From NCBI GenBank assembly GCA_015698045.1, contig BLAL01000018.1, positions 992,001-1,056,000 on the forward strand: a DNA stretch of 64,000 bases, in the 5' to 3' direction. The notes beneath the pieces were generated by a model that was not told where the DNA came from, did not search any database, and was given only the letters and a program-made list of their open reading frames with translations. Shown piece after piece: positions 1 through 11,987 of the stretch. A program made the position numbers and the translations under genes. The stretch's first letter is position 1. Every line of letters begins with the position of its first letter. The DNA is from Rhizophagus clarus. Lineage: Eukaryota; Glomeromycota; Glomeromycetes; Glomerales; Glomeraceae.

Positions 1-260
1 TAGTCCAAATGAATTACTCTACCGTACATGAAATAATAGATTATTTCCTTTTCTTTATTCTGTTTCTCAAAAGAAAAAAAATTGCCTGTTTGCTTGTTGA
101 TTTTTAAGATTTCAGAAGTTATGTTGCGGTTAAATTAAAAAATAAAAAAATTTTACATTCGTCATCGTCACACACTAGATTTATGCACAATTATTGGTCT
201 GATTAATTTCGTACCGGTTTATCAAATGAAAGGCTACCAACATTTTTTATTTTAAGATAA
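1..260. repeat. Tail of dispersed repeat R1 (copy cut by the window edge)
   Basis: The segment from the window start to about 260 aligns by eye with 30965-31220 and partly with 21640-21755. All share a block containing CACAATTATTGG, a following GTACC and GAAAGGCT near the end. The left part lies outside the window. No coding potential is seen. Confidence 0.5.
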
Positions 261-1392
261 ATAAGAAAATATTATTTCCAGTTTAACTAAACAAAAAGGA
301 TATGAATACTTTTATGTTTAAAAAAAAAAAATTAGTAATCCAAAGTCTTAATATGATCAGTATATAGTTTCTTATGATCATATGCCTTACACTAAATAAT
401 GAGACATTAAATAATTATTCAACGTAAAATAGGCGTATAAAAATTAATTAAAAACCTATTTCTCAATAACAATTTATTTTTTATATTTTTCAAAATATTA
501 ATTAATCCACATTTGATTGCGAAGAATTTTTATACTCGATTTGGTCTACACTTTCAATTTTTACACCAAAAAAAAATCAGAAGTAATTATATAAAGTGAG
601 ATTCCATAATAAATAATATCAAAATTACTGAGAACCATATTTGTTGTATTTGGTTTAAAAGAAATTATTGAATAGTAAAACCAAATAAAATTTCTTTAAT
701 CTTTGTCTCGCATCCTGCAATGCTTTATGTAACAAAATTATAGGGTGAACACATGAATCGAATAAGAATTTAACTGAACGAAGCACTGTACATCGATCCG
801 CGATAAAAACAATACGAGTAAGATTCAAGCGACAGTAAAATAAAAGTTGACAATAAGCAAAGATATATTGGAACTTTAATAAATAGTTTTTGTGAAGATA
901 ATTTATATTAGAAAGAAGAACGTTCTTACAGTTGAAGAATCCTTTCAGTTGTACCGATCCCGCTTTGGACTTTCAATAAGTCTATCTTTGAGGAAATTAA
1001 AGGTCAAATTGAAGGATTAGAAAATTAACTTTATTTATATTTTAGCCTAGTATACGTTTTTATGATAAAAACATATTATATTAGTATAGTATAATAGTAT
1101 ATGTCTATATGATAAAACATAAAATCTAGTTTTTAGTCTCAGCTCTTTACAAAATATTTTGTATATGTAACGTAAAACCGCTTTAAATATGGCAGTTTTG
1201 TTGTATAGACGTTTACTTCAATTCCTGAGTTGGTGATCACTATATTCTTTTTTTAATTTTGGTGACTACTAAGAGTGTTCAATAAAGAGCAATATATAAA
1301 GGAAATGCTAATTATTAAAAAACAAAAGTTTAAATAGATATTATCTAGTAGTATTATTAAATAATTATGAGAAATGGATTAATTATTAACTA
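261..1392. other. AT-rich stretch with no gene seen
   Basis: Only short A/T runs and stop-dense frames on both strands. I see no exon-like segment, tandem array or clear inverted repeat. Confidence 0.5.
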
Positions 1393-1846
1393 ATGGAGGA
1401 ACAGGAACAGCTTTTTGTTTGCAGAATTTCTTCCATAGAAGAATTCCCATATTTACTAATAAACAAAATCCAAAAATACCACGGTCGATTGTAAAGACAT
1501 TGTCAAAATAGTCTCTGAAATTTCGTAAGCTCCAATACTAACCACAAAATCACCACTATTACCATAAAAAAACACCTACGGGCAAAGTAACTCTAAGTTT
1601 GATATGATAGTACCGATGTAAAGGGTTGTTCTACCGCTTATTCCTGTCACTTGTTCATCATCTGTGAAAGTATAAGCTAGTTTATCATCTAATTCATATA
1701 CTCTTTTACCGTACTTATTACCTAGCAATTCATAAGGTCCGTTTATTGTTTCTATACGATAAGTGAATTGGATAGAATCTACGATTTCTCCACAATAAGC
1801 ATCAATTTTTTTAATAAGTATTTTTTTGGCTTTACAGTTATTGCCA
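1393..1846 (-). pseudogene. Jacalin-like lectin domain relic
   Basis: Read on the minus strand from about 1846, one frame gives a beta-rich stretch with jacalin-family landmarks: VDSIQFTY, then ELLGNKYGKRVYELDD, then DDEQVTGISGR followed by GTIISNLE, and after an in-frame stop, NSGDFVVSIGAYEI. A shift of frame continues with IDRGIFGFCLL. Jacalin-like domains are about 130-150 residue beta-prisms that bind sugars, and their usual landmarks are DSI.F.Y, ITGISGR and a Gly-rich loop. A polypyrimidine tract and CAG just upstream (1846-1860) look like a splice acceptor, so this may be the last exon of a longer gene whose upstream part has decayed. The internal stop and frame change argue that it is broken. 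The family assignment is by motif only. Confidence 0.45.
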
Positions 1847-2720
1847 TACTGAAAAAAATATGTAAAGTTAATAGAAGGCTAAGCGATGCAAAAAAACTTC
1901 CCCTTTTAACCGTTTTCATTTCTTACTCCAAATCTCAAATGAATGGTAAGCGTTCTCTTTTTGATGAGACGTTATTGTTTGTTGAACGGTATGCGCCAGT
2001 TTTCCAAATTTGAGTTAAAATCAGGGTTTGGAAGTACAGCTGTACGACTGAAATTAATTGATGATATGGCACTTCGTGACACACCCGCTAAGCAACACAC
2101 AGATATAGATTCATCTATACATATATCCGGCATTTTTGGATATTTTTGTAGACGGGTCGGATGAAGGAGGATTAAGGTTACCCGCTACGGGATAGACCGT
2201 GATTATTAACTGATCATCTGTAACACGCTATTCTTTAATGCAATAAACACATAAAATTTCTTTAAACCTTTACAATTACCAACGGTCTATTTTAAATATA
2301 AAAATTCTTTGAATATATTTTTTATCACAATCAAAACTATGCACTGTATTCTTATCGGAATTTTTTTATTTACTTTTGACATTTATTAGGCGCTCAATAA
2401 CCACTTAATCATTATTTATTTAGTCAGTCATTTTTTTAAGCATTGACAGTTAAAATCAACCATCAAAAAAAATTTTAAACGAATAATTTATTAATTGGTA
2501 ATTTGATTATATTTATTTCAATAATATTGTAATGATGATATAATGGCACACATAAACGTTGAGTAAATAATAAATACATAAAATTTATTTTGAAAAACTA
2601 ATGAATTTACCTAAAAAAATTTTCCTATAATCTTAATTATTTATCTCTAAATTCTGATTAGAGTTACATATAATGTTTTCAGCATTTCATAACTACGAAT
2701 CATTAAATGTTTGACGTTAA
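1847..2720. other. Upstream of lectin relic; possible decayed exons
   Basis: The segment 1880-2230 is less AT-biased than its surroundings and has moderately long open stretches on both strands, but no frame stays open and no family was recognised. It may be earlier exons of the lectin relic. From 2230 to 2720 the sequence is plain AT-rich DNA. Confidence 0.35.
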
Positions 2721-2903
2721 AATTCGCAAAAAAATAATGACAAGGTTAAATCAAAGAAATCGTCAGATGCGAAGTCTGAGAAGACGTCATCATCGAAAAA
2801 GGACAATTCCCGTAAAGAATCACGACATAAAGCCTTAGCGGAAGTATTTGATATTTACGAAAATTATTTTAATTTACAAAGCCAAGGATTATCAACGAAA
2901 TAA
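2721..2903 (+). pseudogene. Lys/Ser-rich coding fragment, 3' end of an unknown gene
   Basis: A stop-to-stop frame of 60 codons without a start Met. It begins with repeated KKSSD, SEKTSSSKKD and RKESRHK blocks and ends in a more ordered segment, ALAEVFDIYENYF, before TAA at 2901-2903. Codon use is less AT-driven than in the flanks, and AATAAA-like sequence lies about 300 bases downstream (near 3200), so it reads as the last exon of a gene whose upstream exons are gone. No family is recognised. It could also be a chance open frame. Confidence 0.3.
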
Positions 2904-3619
2904 TTTTGATTTCAGAATAAGTAGGATGGTTAGAAATCGTGGTTGGGACGCCCGAAGCTCTTAAACCATTTACTATCCTCCTTTTCTTTTTTTTTATATT
3001 TTCATTTGTATCACCTTTGCTATGGCATTGTAGTGAGTTTATTTTTGTATTTTCGTTTTAGTTTTTTTACATTACTTTTAAAACAACACTTGCGATTTGG
3101 ATTCATTTTCATCTTACATGTAATTTGTTAGTTTATTCGTATTTCTATGTTATTGTTGTTATGTACTTTGTACGATCTTAGATTAAACATAAATCATCTA
3201 ATAAAGTTTCGCCTTTTGGTATTTCGCAAGTAAAAAAAAATTATATTTGCGTAGGAAGCTGAGAAAAAGGTAGGTCAACCATTTCAAACATTATTATTGA
3301 CGCATTATTGACGCATATTTAAATCAGTAAATCTAGATAGTGTGGTCTTATTGAAACTATGGAAGAAGGATAGATTGATAATACAAGGGGAGTACTTAAT
3401 GATATTGAGGATAACGAGAATAGTATGGAAGAGAAATATAGTGATGTTAAAAATGTAAATGAAACGAAAGTGATATAGATTAAGATCCAGTTGTTAGTCG
3501 AAGCTGGCGAATTTATGCAAATTTCATAATATAAGCCATAAAATTTTTTTGAAACAATAAAATATATAATAAAAACATAAAATTAGATTTGGAAAAATTT
3601 CGGACACTAATTTAAAATT
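2904..3619. other. Gene-free stretch with an AATAAA-type signal and acidic coding-like scraps
   Basis: Around 3198-3206 a CTAATAAAG motif resembles a polyadenylation signal for the fragment ending at 2903. Between 3390 and 3480 one plus-strand frame reads as an acidic peptide (LNDIEDNENSMEEKYSD) bounded by stops. It is too short to assign. Confidence 0.3.
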
Positions 3620-4215
3620 TAAAAGAGATTCTTGAACGAATGATTTTTGATTTTTGGTGGGGAGGAAATAATTAAAGGACTATTAGTTTCACATATAATT
3701 CAGTATTTATAGTATAGTTGAAAATACACCAGACGAAATTGTTAGTGAATATTACTAATAAATAACATGAATTTAAGAGTTAAATATTGTTTACAAAATT
3801 TCATCCGAAGCTTTGATGAATATATTTGGATATATGTAACTAAAAAAAAAAATAATGATATTTCAAAATTTCAATTCGCATTATAAAAATTAGTATCCAG
3901 TCTTACAATAATATTTCTTACATTTTTTTTTAAAGTTTGTAATATTTTTTTTCGTTATAGGTAAATGAAAATTTGTCCCATGATCACATCTAGAATTGTT
4001 ATTATGAAAAATCGAAACTACGAAGTTCTTTGTTTTAAATGCAAATAAACCGATATTAGGGTTTCATGTGATATAAACGTCAAAAAATATTGTAAAAAGT
4101 TGCCACAAAAAAAAGTTTTTCAACAACAGGAAATAAGGTCAGTCCTTCATGGAAGAGCTATTGAGCTATTCTAAATTACATATATTGATTGTTATCACTG
4201 CAATTATTATATTGT
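3620..4215. repeat. Dispersed repeat R1, partial copy
   Basis: Shares in order with 20355-21090 and 22350-22830: GAGATTCTTGAACGAAT, a block ending ATTTGGATATATG, GGTAAATGAAAATTTGTCCC, then the segment around AAACGTCAAAA and AGTCCTT. There is no open frame, so it is probably a non-autonomous element or an old duplication. Its right side abuts a small TIR element at 4221. Confidence 0.6.
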
Positions 4216-4220
4216 ACGGC

Positions 4221-4452
4221 CAGGACCCAGAAATACTGTATATATATAGGGGTTAGGTCCAGCCAAAAAAAAATTACTATTAGCTGTACGCAATTTTTCA
4301 GGGCCGGAATTACAATAATGCTAGCCAGTTTCTAAATTAAGAAATAAATCTTTGGCTAGCATTATCTAAAATTATCTAAAAAAGGAAAAATCTACATAAT
4401 TTTTTGTACGCAAACTAAAACCTGACCCTTGTATGTATATTTCTGGGTCCTG
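4221..4452. mobile_element. Small TIR element (MITE-A), TIR CAGGACCCAG
   Basis: The left end CAGGACCCAGAAATA is answered by the inverted copy TATTTCTGGGTCCTG at the right end. The flanks repeat TACGGC (4215-4220 and 4453-4458), which extends to TGTACGGC if the right end is set two bases earlier. The interior has a second inverted pair around GGCTAGCATT. At 232 bp without an open frame, it fits a non-autonomous DNA transposon. A lone TIR-like CAGGACCCAG also occurs near 11431. Confidence 0.65.
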
Positions 4453-4755
4453 TACGGCCCTCAGGAAAATCATTTTCATTAGGAATTTCGTTGTCGTCTT
4501 TACATTACGTCAAATATGTTTTACCTTTAATCACTCTTAGTCTATGAAATTGGTCTTATTTTTTGGTTTTAATTTCACAATGAGAGTTAATTAATTAGTT
4601 AATACAGCAGGTCACCGACAATCATTTCATTTCCAGAACAAAGCTATTTAAACTTTTTTATAAAACATATATTAAAAATTTTATTATAAAAAAAGAACAT
4701 CTTTGTAAAAAAAAAAAAATTTTCGATTTACACTATTACATAAAAATTATATTAA

Positions 4756-5015
4756 TTAGGCCGGGCTAAGTTGATTTTCTGTTTAACAAGAGGGAGAAGC
4801 AAAAATAATGAAAAAAATCTATTTACATGAAAGTGAGGGAAATGATATCATCTTGAGTACAATAAGCAATAAATCTCTTTGAAGTTTATGACCATTTAAA
4901 GTTAATGTTCCTTGAACGCCTTTACTTCCAACGCGATCTCCAAGAAGATATTTTATACGTTTTCGTTTGATGTTAAGAGGATTGTTAAACAAAAAATCAA
5001 ATTGGCCCGACCTAA
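4756..5015. mobile_element. Small TIR element (MITE-B), TIR TTAGGCCGGGC
   Basis: The left end TTAGGCCGGGCTAAGTTGAT and the inverted right end (GGCCCGACCTAA) match over about 34 positions, including the inner TTTGTTTAACAA part. The element is 260 bp, has no open frame, and is related to the array at 29092-29808. I cannot fix the target duplication because the flanks are TTAA-like. Confidence 0.65.
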
Positions 5016-5879
5016 CTAAAAGAAAAAATAATGCTGAAAACTAAAAACTAAAGAAACTAAAACTAAATATTCAATACTTTGTTAACCTCATCAGCTTGTG
5101 TAAGTTTATGCATAAGTTACAGAAAAATGCTTCACTTCTGTGTGTTTATTTTGTTGATCCCACGTAACATACGCATAATCCGTTAAGACCTTAATAATTT
5201 ATTAGATTGATTTTACATGACGAAATATCGATGTTGTAGTGGTTTATTCGGATGGTCAGATTTCAGATCTCAATCCAAGGAAATGATATTATATTTCATC
5301 CGATCAAAAGGCTTTTGATTACATCCGAATAAAAGCCTTAAAAATTTTATTCTGTCTTAATTTTCTGTTGATTTAGGACACCAGACCTTAAGAGAGAAGA
5401 TGTCCGATGTCCAGTCAAACATTTTAAATTTATAAGATTTTCTTCATTTTTACTCTTTCTTCTACGCATTTTTAAAACGTAACGAGGGTTGTAGTCATTA
5501 AAAATATGAAACTATTTTACTATTTTCCAATTTATTGGTGGAGGAAGAGTTTTTAATTAATATCATGTTTATAAAATAAAAAGGGTTTGAATAGTGATAG
5601 ATAAATTTTCTTTTAAAATCAAGCATGGCTGCATAATAAAATTATTTTTGAAAGTAAAATGTTTCTAAATATGAAAAATTAATATTTTGAGAGAAAGGGA
5701 AATTGAGCTCTTATTTATAACAAATTTAACCATAAGAAAGTAAATAAAGAGAACATTTTATATGAATAACAATAACAATTTTATTATAGCAGTATTAATT
5801 TCATTGTTAATATGCTAATCAGGGAAAAAAAAGGTTAAAGAAATCAATTTACTTTGATAAGTATTAAAAATGAGCAGTG
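5016..5879. other. Gene-free stretch, partly duplicated at 30.2 kb
   Basis: The segment 5555-5735, containing GTAAAATGTTTCTAA and GAGAGAAAGGGAAATTG, has a close counterpart at 30180-30375 in the same order relative to MITE-B-type and R1 sequences. The remainder is AT-rich with nothing recognised. Confidence 0.45.
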
Positions 5880-6530
5880 TGTAACTAGATTCTTGAACGA
5901 ATAATTTTGATTTTTAGGTAGGGTTTATGATTAGGAGAATTAAGATTTAATATATTAATTTTTTATGCCATTTATAATAATTTAATAGTTTAATTATTTA
6001 GAAAATTTTTACCGAGGTCTGAGAAGAATATTAATATGTAAGTCCTTATTGTGCCTAATGCATTTAATGAATTAGAGCTTATAGTCCCTATTTTAGATAA
6101 TTAAATAATTAATTATGTAACAAATTTTATTTATTCATTCTTAAAATTAAAAATAACAATAATAACAATAATGGCCAAGTCAAAAATTGGTACAATAATA
6201 AATTATCTAATTTTAGAAGGTTTGTATTTTTTTTTTTCCTTTTAAGTGGAATTGTCCTTTGTAAATTCTGTAATACAGATATCTAATATAAATATATAAA
6301 TTATATATAACGTCAATATAAATAATATATTGTAAAATTTTGCCTCTTAAAAAAGCTTCTCCAACAAAAACAGGAAATAAGAAGATAAGGAATATTATTC
6401 CTTTATGGAACTCTAAATTGCATATATTGATTTTTATATTATAGGAATTTACACAGAATTTATGTGCAAACATTCGATCAAGATTTATCTGTATTATTAA
6501 TAATAATTCAACTAACAAAAATGTAACAAA
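5880..6530. repeat. Dispersed repeat R1, degenerate copy
   Basis: Starts with AGATTCTTGAACGAATAAT as in the other copies. At 6300-6450 it repeats the ACGTCAATATAAA, CAACAAAAACAGGAA and TTTATGGAACTCTAAATT landmarks. The middle is strongly diverged. The minus-strand open frame of about 100 codons here is AT-rich chance sequence. Confidence 0.45.
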
Positions 6531-6564
6531 TTCATATGTACATCCTTTCAGTGGGTTGATTCCG

Positions 6565-7629
6565 GCTCATCTCCCTTTCTAATATCGTAAAAAAAAATTT
6601 TCTACTCTCCAAATTACTAGTTAACGGATCTAATGAAGAAATTTGTTGTTGTTCGATCGATTGTTGATACGTAGTTTTTTAATCAATATAAATCATTAGA
6701 AATTTTATGCATTGTACGGTTATCAAGAAAATACTCCTATAAAATTATTAAATAGATATTAACGTGAATTAATTAATATATTATATAATATGAAACGTTT
6801 TCCATCATGAACGTTTACTTACGAAGATGGAATAAATGAATATCGTTCACGTGACAATAACGCTTCGGTGCCAGAAATTACAATGGATCGATATTTCTAA
6901 CAATTTCATCACTTTATTATAAAGAAATGAGTCCTATTGTTTTTAATCATAAAGAAAAAAACAAAAATATTAAAATTTTGATCGATTAAATTACAAAATG
7001 ATTAGCGTAATTAATACTTACAAGGCTTATATAGACTGCCATAAAGATTGCATGAACATATTTTCCAAAATACATTCAGTACTAGCTGTTCTAGTGAATA
7101 AAGTAATACAACATATTGGAAAGATAATACATCACTGTTAAGACCTGCATCACACGACATTGAAGGAAAATTAATTTCTTTTAACACCCTTGAGACCACT
7201 TTCAAGATTGCCTAATTCAGTAATTATTTCCTTTACTTCATAATCTGTTCGATGATCTGTTGCTACTAAAGCAGAACTGACAAAAATTCTAACATCATTT
7301 TGATTCCAAGGTTTGTCTTTTCTCAAAATTCTTTTCCAAGTAGGTTTAATCGGTTCCCCGTTAGCAATAAGAACTAATCGATCACTACCGTTATAAGTTA
7401 ATTCAGAGCTCAGTTACATAATAGTGGTTTCAGTTCTTGTTGTGATTGCTTTATTTCGTTACGGTGATGTTGGTACATAATTACGACTTTGATCAATGAT
7501 GTCACGTTTTCCATCACGGAGACCATCACCATTACTATCATTATCATATGTCTTCCACGATTTGATTTTGACCTCATATTCTTATTGTTGCTGTTTGTTA
7601 TTTAATCAGACTTTATTTTTTCCACTCAT
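6565..7629 (-). pseudogene. 5' fragment of a third ZNFX1-like helicase gene (copy C)
   Basis: Minus-strand sequence from 7629 follows copy B (52704 downward) exon by exon. The start ATG at 7627-7629 is followed by a premature TGA eight codons in. Further on come ELTYNGSDRLV, NGEPIK.TWKRILRKDKPWNQ, FVSSALVATDHRT and, after a frameshift near 7180, FPSMSCDAGL. The exon 2 counterpart spans about 6827-6960 and the exon 3 start is near 6740. Compared with copy B, about 50 bases of exon 3 are deleted at 6716, and homology stops near 6565. Everything from the helicase domain on is absent. The upstream flank is also homologous to that of copy B, up to about 8640, so this is a truncated genomic duplication and not a retrocopy. 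It is not expected to make a functional product. Confidence 0.8.
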
Positions 7630-8640
7630 AACTAAAATACTATGTTTTTACGTGGTTAAATAATTTGCTCAATTATTTTATTTTTTTTTTTTTTTAACAA
7701 ACTAAAAAAGAGGTTTTATCATAAAAATATTCATCTATATTATTAATTGTTGTTATGGTTACATATTGATAATTTATCTGAGTTTCGTATTCACCAATAC
7801 TTTGAAATGAGCTATCTTAAATTATCTTTTATAAGGATATTTTTCATCCCCATTTTGAGAAATAATAACGAAGTATACGAAAAAAAATGGAAAGGCTCTA
7901 AAAAAACAAAGCAAAATAAAGTGTTTTATGATGCAATACTGCGTTATCTATTTATATTTAATTCAAAGTTTGATCAAAAACTAGTTTTATTACTTGGCTA
8001 ATGAAATATAGCATGTTAAAAAAAGGAAATAATTGTTACACTAATCCTTTATGTAGGTTACTCAAATTATCTTTGATATGATTGATGTTTTAATATTCCT
8101 TTTTTTTTTACTAATAAGAATTAATCGTCAAACGAAGGTAAAATTAATGACTTTCTTTATAGAAATACTATTACTATATTGCCAAAGTGACAAAGCAAAA
8201 GATAAAAATTAAAAAACAGGTGCTTACTAATTCGGATGACTGCCAAAGTGATAGACGTAAAATTCTTTACTATATGTGAATTAGTATAGTTGTGCGTGTG
8301 AATTAAAAAAGAGTTTTATCTGACTATGCCTGATATAGAATGGATTCACATTCTTACTTTTTTTATTAACTGTGACTAAGTTAGAGAAGTATTCGAATAA
8401 TTGGAAGATAAATGGATAAGAATCGAAATATCGAATTAATCAATATATATTTCGTAAGTGTCATAATAAAATCATTATTAATATTTTTATATTACCTTCT
8501 TATTTTTATTGGAAAAAATTTGATTTTTAATAAAAGGATTCTTCAAGGATTCAATTTTAAAAAATAAAGCTATTTTCTTTAAAAATGGTTCCTTAAGATG
8601 GTTCTATCGAAAGATTTGCTAAAGCGAAGTAGGACATTAA
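7630..8640. repeat. Upstream flank duplicated between ZNFX1 copy C and copy B
   Basis: Matches 52705-53550 in order: CTTTTATAAGGA..TTTTTCATC, CTTTCTTTATAGAAATAC, GATATAGAATGGAT, GGATTCTTCAAGGATTCAA and GGTTCTATCGAAAGATTTGCT. A short part (TTATAAGGAAATTCTTCATC) also recurs upstream of copy A near 41856. This is ancestral promoter-side DNA carried with the gene duplications, not coding. Confidence 0.7.
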
Positions 8641-9432
8641 TTCTGTTGCCGATAAAATAAAATTTCACAAGAATAGAATAGAAGCAATAATATTAAAGTG
8701 CGAAAAACGGTTGTATTGTTGACTTGGAACGAAGTAATGTCTGGAAGAGTATATCACGTAAAATGACTACTCGTGTAATCAGCGATTTAACTTTTTATCT
8801 TTTCGTAAACGAAAACATCCTAACGCGTCAAAATACCATTTATCGAAATTTATTAGTCAATATAACGATTTCAGGATATTACTTATTTCATCTGAATCGG
8901 AAGATGATTTGGAATGTATCTTACAAAGCATTTTAAAACAATTATTCACTACTCTTTAATTCCAATGGAATATCTACCAACAGTGAAATAGCTGCAATAA
9001 TGAGGGATGGAAAATAAAGAGGCGGCATTCGCGCAGTATAAATATTAAATAAATTTTATTGATTATAATTATATTGTTAAAAGATTCACTGAAACTTATC
9101 TGTGAATCCGCTGAAGTCTTACAAAGAAAAATTAAAAAATAAAAAAAAAAACTGTTCATTAACACATACAAATTTAATTCTTGCCAGATGTCTCACTACT
9201 GAAATCTAATTAAAAAAAAAAAAAATAGGAATATATCGCTTTTTTAGGTCCAAGAAGAAAAATTATTCAATAGATTCAGATGTAATTACAATAAAAAAAA
9301 TTTTGAATCATTAACATTTCCCTGTAATAAAATTATTGGAATATTTTTATTAATTTATTTATAACAAACAATAAAAAAAAAAAATAAAATTAACTACATA
9401 TAACTTATTATTATTCTCTTTGTTGTCATATT
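8641..9432. other. Gene-free stretch downstream of the P450
   Basis: AT-rich with short open frames on both strands and long A runs near 9140, 9210 and 9370. No domain, repeat or inverted repeat was recognised. Confidence 0.45.
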
Positions 9433-11154
9433 TTAGAATTTTCTTGGTTTAATTTTAATTTTTAATTCTTTACATTCCGTAATAAGATTGGAACAATATT
9501 TGAGTGGTGCGTTCATATCTGCTAATTCAAGATCATATTTTCTATAAATTGAAGCCATTAAACATTTTAATTCTATCATTGTCAATTTTCTTCCGGGACA
9601 GATCCTAATTCCACCCCCGAACATTGAAAAAGCAGTTTCAATATATCGTCTTTCAAGATAATATTCATCACGTCCATCATTTTCTTCAATTTTATAAAAT
9701 CTATCAGGATTGAATTTTTCAGGTTCAGTCCAATAATCATTGTGTCTCATTATTGCATAATAAAACATTGAAAACGAAGTTCCTTCTGGCCAATTAAATC
9801 CTCCGACGACATCTTTTTCAGCATTTACACGACCAACTGAAAAAGCTACAGGACAAAGTCGAAACACTTCTTTAATTATTGCTTCACAATATTGTAATTT
9901 ATTAAGATCATTATATGTTATGGGATTTGTTTCAAGGACAGCATCTAACTCTTGTCGTAACTGTTGTTTCACCCTTGGATAATGTTCGAGATAATATACG
10001 ATAAAGCAAAACAAATTTGCCACCTAAATATGATTTTTTAAAATAAAAAAAAATGTCAATTTTTTTTTGAAAGTGAAACGCATTTTTTTTTTTAAAAAAA
10101 AACAATAATTTTTACTTACGGAAGCAGTTCCTGCAGCCATGGTATCTAATAGAACTCCTAAAATCTCTTTATCTGCCATTGGTCTTAATAAATCAGCATC
10201 GGCGTGTTTTACCGAATTGATATCGCGTGTTGTATTTGCGGTTATGAGAGACGTTAACATATCGTGACGAAGAGGTTGATCTAAAGGTGTATTTTCAATT
10301 TCAACCCTTCTTTTTTTAATAATATCAAAAATTTTATCATACAAATAATCTCTATTATTCAATAACTTTTTTATTTTTCCACGAATAAAAGGAACATAAT
10401 GACGCATGAACTTATTAAAAACGCAAAAATAAACAATTCCTTTCGCAAAAGTATCAATTGATTGAACAAAACTTTCAGATTCTTCAATTTTTTTTCTTTC
10501 TTTCTCATTTAAAATATTATTTTCAAGAGTTATCTTATAATAAGAAACAACAGAATCATTTTTCACCCCAGTTGAAATTCTAAAGGCTATTTCACTTGTA
10601 AATCTGTACATCCATTTAACAAGATCCAATTCGCAATTTTCTCCGAGGTTATTCCAACAAGTTTCCATTTCATTACATAATTCATTTGCCCATTCAATAG
10701 CTTGATAATTAAAACTTGGTGTCATCATAGTTCTATAAAATTGACGTCTATATTTCCAAGATTTTAGATCGTTATTAATGAACATTCCTTGTAAATCATA
10801 TTCAATTGCTCCTTCTGTTTTAATATCTCTAAAAGGATATTTAGTTTTTATTATTGAATATGTGTTCATGTCTTCAATTAAATCAATACTGCATAATACG
10901 ATTGTACGTTTCCCTGAAAAATTTATTTCAAACATATCTCCATACTTTTCGTGCATTGACATTAACCAATCATTAAAATTTAATCCTCTTTTTTGATGAG
11001 CGTTACCAAGAATCGGAAGAGGAAACGGACCGAGTAAAGGGTTTGGACGAGTGAAATAATTATAGTAAAATCTAGTTGTATAGAGAATTACAAAAATTAA
11101 CAAAAGGGAAAATACATCAGAGATTTCGAACGAAAAAATAATTTTGGGTATCAT
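9433..11154 (-). CDS. Cytochrome P450 monooxygenase, two exons
   Basis: Haem-thiolate monooxygenase, probably anchored in the ER membrane; substrate unknown. Exons are 11154-10120 and 10023-9433; the 96-base intron has donor GTAAGT and acceptor TTTAG, phase 0, giving 541 residues, a normal length. Visible landmarks are an N-terminal hydrophobic anchor (about residues 12-30), a proline hinge (RPNPLLGPFPLPILGN), the K-helix ExxR (KEVFR), the PERF-like FNPDRF, and the haem loop FGGGIRICPG with its ligand Cys. The I-helix reads AAGTAS, so the usual acidic-Thr pair (AGxD/ET) is missing although all other signatures are intact. The start is the first ATG, directly before the anchor. No neighbour suggests a pathway. 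A P450 K-helix fragment lies at 21960-22115, so the family has decayed copies nearby. Confidence 0.93.
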
Positions 11155-11810
11155 TATTTTTTATTTTATCTTAATTTTTTTTTTTACGCAAAAAAAAAAG
11201 GATGTAAATAAATAAAATTATTATTAATTTATAAGAAAGAATTCTATTTATTAATTTTTGATTAAAAACTTTAGAGAAGGGTCTTATACCCTTATATTTA
11301 TAATAAAATTTACGAAATTTAAGTTTCTTTGAAAAAAAAAAAAAAATTAATAATAATAAATTCATTTTTTTTTTTTTTAATAAATTATACAGAAAAGGAT
11401 TTAATGACGCACCTGATTATCATTCTACGGCAGGACCCAGTAGTTGTGGGTATATTTAGGATATCACATGAAGATTTATTGTTTATTATCTAATAAAACT
11501 TAATAATACACTTTATGAAACGTAAAATCAATTGTTTAAAAATGTATAGATGTACAATGCGAAGACATTAGTGTGTGTTACGCGAGAAATCACTCGATCG
11601 GATAACTCCGTTGCCTAAGGACATTTCGGCATATCATGTGACGACATATGAACTGGGGTAACTAATTAATTTATGTATTCTTATAAAAAAAAAAATAAGT
11701 ATGTCTTGAAATTTCTTGGAAAAAATCCAACTAAGTTAGAGTTCAGAAAAATTAGACTTAATAATCTATTAGTTTTGTAATGGAAATTTAGAAAAAAGTG
11801 AGCTGTTATA
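11155..11810. other. P450 upstream region
   Basis: A/T runs dominate 11155-11400. A lone TIR-like CAGGACCCAG occurs at about 11431, matching the end of MITE-A, with no partner found. No TATA element is convincing. Confidence 0.4.
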
Positions 11811-11813
11811 TTA

Positions 11814-11987
11814 GGGCAGTGACATATATTAGCTAATATTTTTTTACTATAGGCGCTTACCCCCCCCACCCCCAGGTAAGATATCTTGGTCACGTGCAAC
11901 CAATCATATTTTTTAAAAATTGTGTAACCTAAGATTTTCGCTTACCCCCCCACCCCCTAAAATATTAGCTAATATATGTCACTGCCC
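11814..11987. mobile_element. PIF/Harbinger-like MITE (MITE-C)
   Basis: Terminal inverted repeats of about 31 bases begin GGGCAGTGACATATATTAGC and are essentially perfect. TTA lies directly outside both ends (11811-11813 and 11988-11990), matching the 3-base TWA target duplication of PIF/Harbinger elements. The 174-bp interior carries two C runs (CTTACCCCCCC) in direct orientation. It is non-coding. Confidence 0.75.
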
